From Sternotherus odoratus (Eukaryota; Chordata; Testudines; Kinosternidae), in the NCBI GenBank assembly GCA_032164245.1, contig JAVMKO010000003.1, positions 90,457,890 through 90,521,889 of the forward strand: 64,000 bases of DNA, read 5' to 3'. The notes beneath the pieces were generated by a model that did not search any database, had not been told where the DNA came from, and saw only the letters and a program-made list of their open reading frames with translations. The position numbers and the translations under genes were made by a program. Of the stretch, positions 57,640 to 64,000 are shown in pieces (positions within the stretch are counted from its first letter, which is position 1; each line of letters begins with the position of its first letter).

Positions 57640-58149
57640 TCCCCTCTATTTGGCACTGGTTATGCCACACCTGGAGTACTCTGTCGCGTACTGTGTCCAG
57701 GATGTGGACAAATTGGAGAGAGTGTCCAGTGGACAGCAACGAAAATGATTAGGGGCTCATGACTTATGAGGAGAGACTGAGGGAACTGGGGTTATTTAAT
57801 CTGCAGAAGAGAAGCATGAGGGGGGATTTGATAGCAGCCTTCAACTACCTGAAGGGAGGTGCCAAAGAGGATGGAGCTAGGCTGTTCTCAGTGGTGGCAG
57901 ATGACAGAACAAGAAGCAATCCTCTCAGGTTGCAGTGGGGGAGGTCTTGGAGGAAACACTATTTCACTAGGAGGGTGGTGAAGTACTGGAATGGGTTACC
58001 TAGGGAGGTGGAGGAGGTTTTTAAGGCCCAGCTTGACACAACCCTGGTTGGGATGATTTAGTAGGTTTTGGTCCTGCTTTGAGCAGGGGATTGGACTGAA
58101 TGACCTCCTGAGGTCTCTTCTTAGCCTAATATTTTATGATTCTATGATT
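57640..58149 (+). mobile_element. CR1 LINE 3' end
   Basis: It begins in the ORF2 C-terminus (59-odd residues of EERLRELGLFNLQKRSMRG style) and runs through 'cactaggagggtggtgaagt' and 'ggttacctagggaggtgg' to 'ttggactgaatgacctcctg', 'aggtctcttcttagcc' and the terminal (attctatg)-type octamers 'attttatgattctatgattt'. It is in opposite orientation to the CR1 piece before the MITE, so it is a separate insertion. Confidence 0.88.
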
Positions 58150-59772
58150 TTTCTTCATTTAAATCAGTCTTCAGCTATCCTACTTTGTTGTGTATAAAAT
58201 AATAATCTTTAACTCTGGGTAACTAATTGCATACTGGGTTGGTCCCTATGATAAATGTGCTCACTGGGGCTTTTGGATTCTTGTGTTTAGCAACATTGGA
58301 ATTGCCATTCAGCATCCGACCAGCAGACCAGATATTTTATTTTATTTTAGAATAATGTGAATTTTGTTTTAAGTAAATTGAGGAATATGGGTCAAATGCT
58401 CTGCTGGCACACCTCCACTGGCTTCAAAGGAATGGCACCAGCAGAAAATTTGGCCCTGTGCAGGATTCCCATTGACTTTCAATAAGCGGCATCTCAGTGC
58501 CATTTTGGACTTTGAAAATATACCCCTGTGTGTTTGCCATTTGACATCCTATCCTGTGGTTTATGTCGTTATTCCATTCTGACTTTTCTGTATATTTTAA
58601 AAGCCCGTATGCTCTATTTTGCCAGCCTTTAAATAGGCTCATGGTTAGGTAAAAACAGGGTGGGGTTTTTTCGTGAGAAGAAAATAATGTAGTCTGAATT
58701 TCAGATGACCTAAAGTTCACTTGAGAGGAAGATGCATTAAAATTTTTGAGCTGGCCCTTAGAATGTGAAGAATTGCCTGGGGTGTGCACAAAGACAAAGG
58801 TATACAATCTGTGCAGCACTCCAGCTGGAATGGGCAGTGCTTTCTGGAATGCACTGCATACAGTGTCAGTCCTGTACTGTAAGAACTGGAGTGCCTTCCT
58901 CTCCTCTCTCCCCCTTTTTACATTCTAAATAGATTAAAACAGAGGAAGTAGCATATTGAACATTGGATCTGTCTCAAAAATTGGAACCCTCATTTCGTCC
59001 ACAAGGAATAAATTGTTTCAGCTTGTTGTGTGTCTGCTGCTGGAACGAGTGAATTTTTTTTTGCCTCTGTAATGTTTGATACTTGAGGGAAAACAGCTGG
59101 AACTGAGCATAATGGATCAGATGCAAAATGAAACGGGATGCTGGGGAATATGGACTGTACTGTATATCTGAAAAGGTCAGAGTTTTCCCTTGGTCATTCT
59201 TGGAGGAATGCTGCGTCCATCCTAAGCCTAGCCTTGAGAGCCTTCCAAAGGAGTGTGGGATAGGGGGAGGAGGAGAAAGAGGATTTTGTAGCTGTGGCGG
59301 CGTATAACTAATGAACGAGACAGAGAATGAAGTCTCTTCCTTCCCGTCCCCTTCTTGTACTGCTGTTTTTGATTTTCTGGGAAGACTGGAAAAAGTCAAT
59401 GATAGAGTTTCAGTTTGGAGAAGCTGTTTATTACCAGGTTTAAATGGCAAGTTCCGACAGGCCAGACAGACCAGTGACTGACCCAAACCACAGGAGCGTA
59501 ACTGGTATGGTAAGAAGAGCCCTGCCTGCAATGGATTGAAAGAGGACGTGAAAGTAGTTATTACTCTATGCATAGAAAGGAAGACAAGGGCAGCAATGTA
59601 TTTCAGTCCTTTTAGGACCTCACGTTGCACAGAATTAGAAATCAAAACGGTATGTTATGCACTTTGAAACCTATCAATAATTTCAACGCTTCTCTCTGAC
59701 CTGGGTGGAGAATATAACCCCAGTTACAGAGCTGCTTTGACACAGAGCGGCAGCTGGGTTGGGTTAACTTGA

Positions 59773-60283
<511 letters not shown>

Positions 60284-60450
60284 TAAGAACATAAGAATGG
60301 CCGTACTGGGACAGACCAAAGGTCCATCCAGCCCAATATCCTGTCTATCGACCGTGGCCAATGCCAGGTGGACCAGAGGGACTGATCCTAACAAGTAATG
60401 ATCAAGTGATCTCTCTCCTGCCATTTTCATCCCCTCTACTATATTTTATG
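60284..60450 (-). mobile_element. CR1 LINE 3' end, minus strand
   Basis: 'aagaacataagaatggccgt', 'actgggacagaccaaaggtc' and 'catccagcccaatatcctgt' is the reverse complement of the CR1 3' UTR seen at 43443. Cut after about 165 bp. Confidence 0.82.
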
Positions 60451-60792
60451 GGAAGACTGAAAGGTAGCAGAAATTCCACGATGTTACAAGCAGCAAAGCA
60501 GACCCACCCAGACTTGGTTCTCTTCCTCCAAGCCTTTGGAGACACCTTTGCAAGAACATTCCCCGATTGCTTCTCTAAGGATTTGGAAGGGGAGTGGCTG
60601 GTTGGTGAAGGTGGAACTGTTCTACATGGTATCATTCTTTGGCAAGGCCTGAGAATTTCTATCTCATATTCTTGCCGCATTAACTCCACCTCTGTGCCTT
60701 CTATGGCACCTCTGTGCCTCCTGGAGGGAAACACATTTGCATGCTGAGGCTGATTGCCTAAGCCATGCTGCACGGGGAGAGAGAGCCTAGGG

Positions 60793-61486
60793 CAGGGGTG
60801 GGCAAACTCTGGCCTTCAGGCTGGATCTGGCCCATCAGGGTTTTGGATCCGGCCCGTGGGATTGCCAGCTCCGTGGCACCATGGGCCCCACTCTACTCTT
60901 GGAAGCAGCTGGCACCACAACCCTACAGCCCCTGAGGGAGTGGGGGGGAAGAGTGCTCTGCATGCTGCCCTCGCCTACAGGTGCCGCTCCCCCGTACCTC
61001 CCATTGGTCAAGAATGGGGAACCACGGCCAATGGGAGCTTTGGGGGAGGTACCCACATGTGAGGGCATCACATGGAGCCCTCTGCTCCCCGAGTCCCCCA
61101 GGGGCTGCAGGGACATGGTGCTGGCTGCTTCCAGGAGTGGCGCGGGGCCAAGGCAGGCAGGGAGCTGCCTTAGGCCTGTTGCATGCTGCTGCCACCCTGG
61201 AGCTGCTCCAGGTAAGTGGCACCAGGATGGAGCCTGCACCCTGAACCCCTCCTGCACCCCCAACCTCCTGCCCTGAGCCCCCTGCTGCACCCCACACCCT
61301 CCTGCACTGCAACCTGTACCCCTCATAAACCCCAATCCCTTTCCCTGAGCCCCTTACTGCACACCGCACCCTCTCCCACACCCCGCACTCCCTCCACACC
61401 CCAATCCCCTGCTCCACATTCATGGCCCTGCATGCAATTTCCCCACCCGGATGTGGCCCTCAGGCCAAAAATTTTGCCCACCGCTG
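60793..61486. mobile_element. hAT-type MITE ('gtgggcaaac' family)
   Basis: It starts caggggtgggcaaactctgg and ends aaaattttgcccaccgctg. The flanks gcctaggg (60785-60792) and gcctagga (61487-61494) match at 7 of 8 positions. It contains a 'cctcccattggtc' / 'ggccaatgggag' hairpin at 60997-61042 and a long C-rich 3' half. Confidence 0.82.
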
Positions 61487-61514
61487 GCCTAGGAAGAAGT
61501 GCAGAGATGCTCAC

Positions 61515-61935
61515 CCTCTTAGTATGTCTACACTGCAGTTAACTTGGATGATCAATACCTGGGTCTGAGCACTGGAGTTAGCCTAACCTGTACGTGAGCA
61601 GCCACACTGCAAAGCCATATCAAAGTTACTGGGTCTTCACTTGTGCTGTGCTCACCTGTGTGTGTCACTAGGACTTGTAGGGTCAGGTCCCATTATTCCT
61701 TATGCTGCAGTAAACTGAGCCGCTCTATTGTTCTTTCTTAGTGGATTATAGGAGAACTTGTCTGTCCTCTGGGCATAGACGGAAGTATGAAGGCACTGGA
61801 GAACTGTCAGCACTCGAATGATTTAGCCTATATCCTCACTGCAAAGTAGGCAGGTTACCAGCCTGAATGTAGGCCTCACTCAGGTTTTAGCCTCTAGCCC
61901 CATACAAGCCAGCTAGCCTGGGTCAAAAGCACCAC
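61515..61935. mobile_element. Palindromic MITE, worn
   Basis: The left end tagtatgtctacactgcagt is of the 16484-type. The mirrored end near 61860-61930 (cctcactcaggttttagcct, ctagcctgggtcaaa) is weak. Confidence 0.4.
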
Positions 61936-62318
61936 TAACCTTGGGGTGAGAGGGTTTTGTGTGTGGATGGGAGGGGGTTGGGGCAACACCTGAGTAAGAG
62001 CCCAAGTTAACTCTTCAGGGAAGACACAACTCCTGAGTGAAGGCCTCACAGTGGTGGATTTCTCCAGGGACTGCTGCGGTGGGAGGAAAGAGCAGGGGAA
62101 GAGGAGGTGGAATGAGGCCCATCTGTGGCTACTCCTTCCCCCAAGTACGGCAGAGACCCAGAATAATGCAGGCGTGATCCCCACACATTCTGGGTAACTA
62201 GGACCTAGGTGGCGCCTGTCTGCCATCCCTTTCCTTTCCTCTTTCCTCCCTCCCCCTATGCTTCTCTCCCTCCCTGACCCCTCCCGGTGGCCTTTAGGGG
62301 GAAACTGCAGAAAAAAAT

Positions 62319-62980
62319 AGGGTTGTCAGGCATCCGGTTTTTGACCAGAATACCCGGTCAAAAAGGGGCCCTGGCGGCTGCGGTTAGCACCGCTGACCGG
62401 GCTATAAAAATCCGGTCAGCGGTGCAGTGGGGCTAAGGCAGGCTGACTGCCTACCCTGGCTCCATCCAGCTCCCCGGAAGTGGAGAGCATGTCCAAACTT
62501 TAGGCACGGGGGCAGCCACAGGGGTTCTGTGTGCTACCCCTATTCCAAGCACCGACTCTGCAGCTCCCATTGGCTGAGATTCTCAGCCAATGGGAGCTGC
62601 AGGGGTGGTGCCTCTGGGCATGGGCAGCACTCAGAGCCCCCTGACCCCTCCACCTAGGAGCCAGACATGCCCCAGCCCCTTGGCCCAGGTCTGAACCCCC
62701 TCCCACATACAAACTCCATCCTGGAGCCCCCAGCCCTGAGCCACCTCCTGCTCTCTGAACCCCTTATCCCCAGCCCAGTGCCCACATCCCCAGCCAGAGC
62801 CCTCATCCCCTCCCATGCCCCAATCACCTACCCCAGCCCAGTGAAAATGAGCGAGAGAGAGAGAGTGAGTGATGGAGGGAGGGGGGATGGAGTCAGAAGG
62901 GGCGGGGAATGGGCGGGGCCTCAGGGAAGGGGTGGGGCAAAGGGTGTTCTGTTTTGTGCAATTAGAAGGTTGGCAACACT
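62319..62980. mobile_element. hAT-type MITE ('gggttgtcagg' termini)
   Basis: The left end agggttgtcaggcatccggt pairs with gaaggttggcaacact. The inner palindrome 'gtttttgaccagaatacccg' / 'cggtcaaaaagg' and the perfect hairpin cagctcccattggctgagat against tctcagccaatgggagctgc (62561-62600) are conspicuous. The target duplication is not clear. Confidence 0.65.
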
Positions 62981-63356
62981 AAGAGCAAAGTCAGCAGAGA
63001 GTCCAGCTGATGGGAACAGGAGCAGCCAAAGCAGTGACCTTCGACCATTCAGCAACTTTCTACAGATTTTGACTGGATTTTGTCTGGCCTGTGCTGATTG
63101 GCTGTTTGCTCCATCCTTCCTCCTCCTCAGTCTTTTCATCTCAACTTAACTCCACCTCTGCCCCACTCCATCACCTTCTTCTCTTTAGTGTTTCCTCTTT
63201 CTTTGTTTTCTTTTCCATTTAGCTTACCTCTTCTGAATTAAACCTCTTGTTGGTTCAGTGACTATTTGGCGAAGAAATCTGTCAGCTTTCACATTCAGGA
63301 AAATCTGGGCCCTATTATTATTAGTAGCACGTGTCCTCCAGTCTATATCAGGGAAG

Positions 63357-63580
63357 TTAGTCTACAGAAATCACACAATTCCTACTAGTAATTATTTCAT
63401 TAAAAACATTAAATAGGTCTCTATCCATATTCTTATCAGATCCTGGAGACCTGTAACATACCCCAAGCACTATGTCAGGGGAGCCTCTAGTAGCCCTTCT
63501 CCCCCTCTCCCCCATGTGATTTTGGCCCAAAACAGATTCTGTTTTATCCATTCCATCACTTCTAATTTCTTTACAGTCTA
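63357..63580 (-). pseudogene. CR1 endonuclease fragment, minus strand
   Basis: On the minus strand the frame reads DIVLGVCYRSPGSDKNMDRD and then LFNVFNEI...NCVISVD, which is the part of the CR1 apurinic-like endonuclease before the conserved GDFN motif. The last Asp of 'SVD' sits at 63357, and the following sequence is out of frame. The upstream side is cut by the hAT piece at 63584. Confidence 0.75.
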
Positions 63581-63583
63581 ACT

Positions 63584-63690
63584 CAGGGGTCGGCAACCTA
63601 CAGTACTTGTGCCAAAGGTGACACGCAAGCTGATTTTTAATGACACGTTGTGGGTCCCAGCAACCGGCCCCGCTCAGCCTACTGCTGGCC
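63584..63690. mobile_element. hAT-type MITE, truncated
   Basis: Starts caggggtcggcaacctacag, as in 5535 and 44909, and runs through 'ggtgacacgcaagctgattt' and 'gtgggtcccagcaacc'-type sequence. The right half and target duplication are missing. Confidence 0.7.
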
Positions 63691-64000
63691 TGGATGAAAG
63701 GAATCCTACACAATGCAAAATCACCCTTTGGAGCTCATTGCCATGGAATATTGCAAAGGCCAAAAGTGTAACTTGACCCAAAAAAGAATTCGATACATTC
63801 TTGGAGGATAGGTCCATCAATGTCTGTTAAACAAGATGGTCAAGGAGGCAACCGCTAAACCTCCAGCTTCCAGAAGCTGTGTGACTGGATGGACGGGATG
63901 AATCACTCAAAATTACCCTGTTCTGTTCAGTCCCTCGGAAGCATTTGGCACTGGCTGCTATCAGAAGACAGTATGTTGGTCTGACCTAGTATGGCCCATC
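63691..64000 (+). mobile_element. CR1 LINE 3' end, running off the window
   Basis: 'gagctcattgccatggaata', 'gattggatg'-like and 'ggcactggctgctatcagaa' sequence, ending 'ttggtctgacctagtatggc'. CR1 3' UTR, worn; the end lies beyond 64000. Confidence 0.75.

Noticed and set aside
58974..59645. 223-codon ORF on the minus strand before the last exon
   Set aside because: No recognisable domain, low-complexity Ser/Leu/Phe content, no splice or conservation support. It could not be raised above chance.
60754..61542. Overlapping ORFs on both strands
   Set aside because: All fall inside the hAT MITE at 60793-61486, and none resembles a known protein.

Overview
This is vertebrate intronic DNA with one protein-coding gene on the + strand. 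Seven small GT-AG exons between 13225 and 59965 join in phase into one 577-nt open frame (192 codons plus 1 nt). I recognise its product as the N-terminal part of SASH1, the SAM- and SH3-domain scaffold/adaptor. The first exons and the exons for the SH3 and SAM domains lie outside the window. The six introns between the seven exons are 120 bp, 14.1 kb, 1.0 kb, 1.9 kb, 3.7 kb and 25.3 kb long. No other host gene, tRNA, rRNA or CRISPR array was recognised.

The repeats point to a reptile, most probably a turtle (inference). They include CR1 LINE fragments in both orientations, MIR/CORE-SINE relics, and Penelope-like elements with a C-terminal GIY-YIG region and inverted terminal repeats. There are also many hAT-type MITEs, several with exact 8-bp target duplications, two MITEs flanked by TA, and palindromic MITEs.

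Layout. 1-13224: end of an upstream intron, with a Penelope-like element (2585-4087, 11-bp target duplication), a hAT MITE (5535-5759), and a solo LTR (7150-8126) that carries a nested hAT MITE (7414-7954). 13225-13445: two SASH1 exons with a 120-bp intron. 13446-27543: repeat-rich intron. 27544-34557: four exons. 34558-59832: a 25-kb intron with CR1 copies, a nested hAT/LTR-retrotransposon block (44909-49768) and a GC-rich foldback MITE (57089-57636). 59833-59965: last visible exon. 59966-64000: more MITEs and CR1.

The most interesting object is the LTR retrotransposon at 45119-49662. It lies inside a hAT MITE, has a GAGAC 5-bp duplication and a tRNA-Ala-like primer site, and has nearly identical LTRs. 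Its 623-codon ORF encodes a Gln-rich N-terminus, a capsid whose C-terminal half reads as a SCAN domain, a CCHC knuckle, an aspartic protease and, directly downstream, the integrase HHCC zinc domain. That composition fits the Gmr1-like Ty3/Gypsy group, in which integrase precedes reverse transcriptase and from which the vertebrate SCAN domain is thought to derive. The integrase core, RT, RNase H, polypurine tract and first 512 bp of the 3' LTR are missing in one deletion. The complete 5' LTR has an ORF of 12-residue repeats, and both LTRs carry a 44-bp minisatellite.
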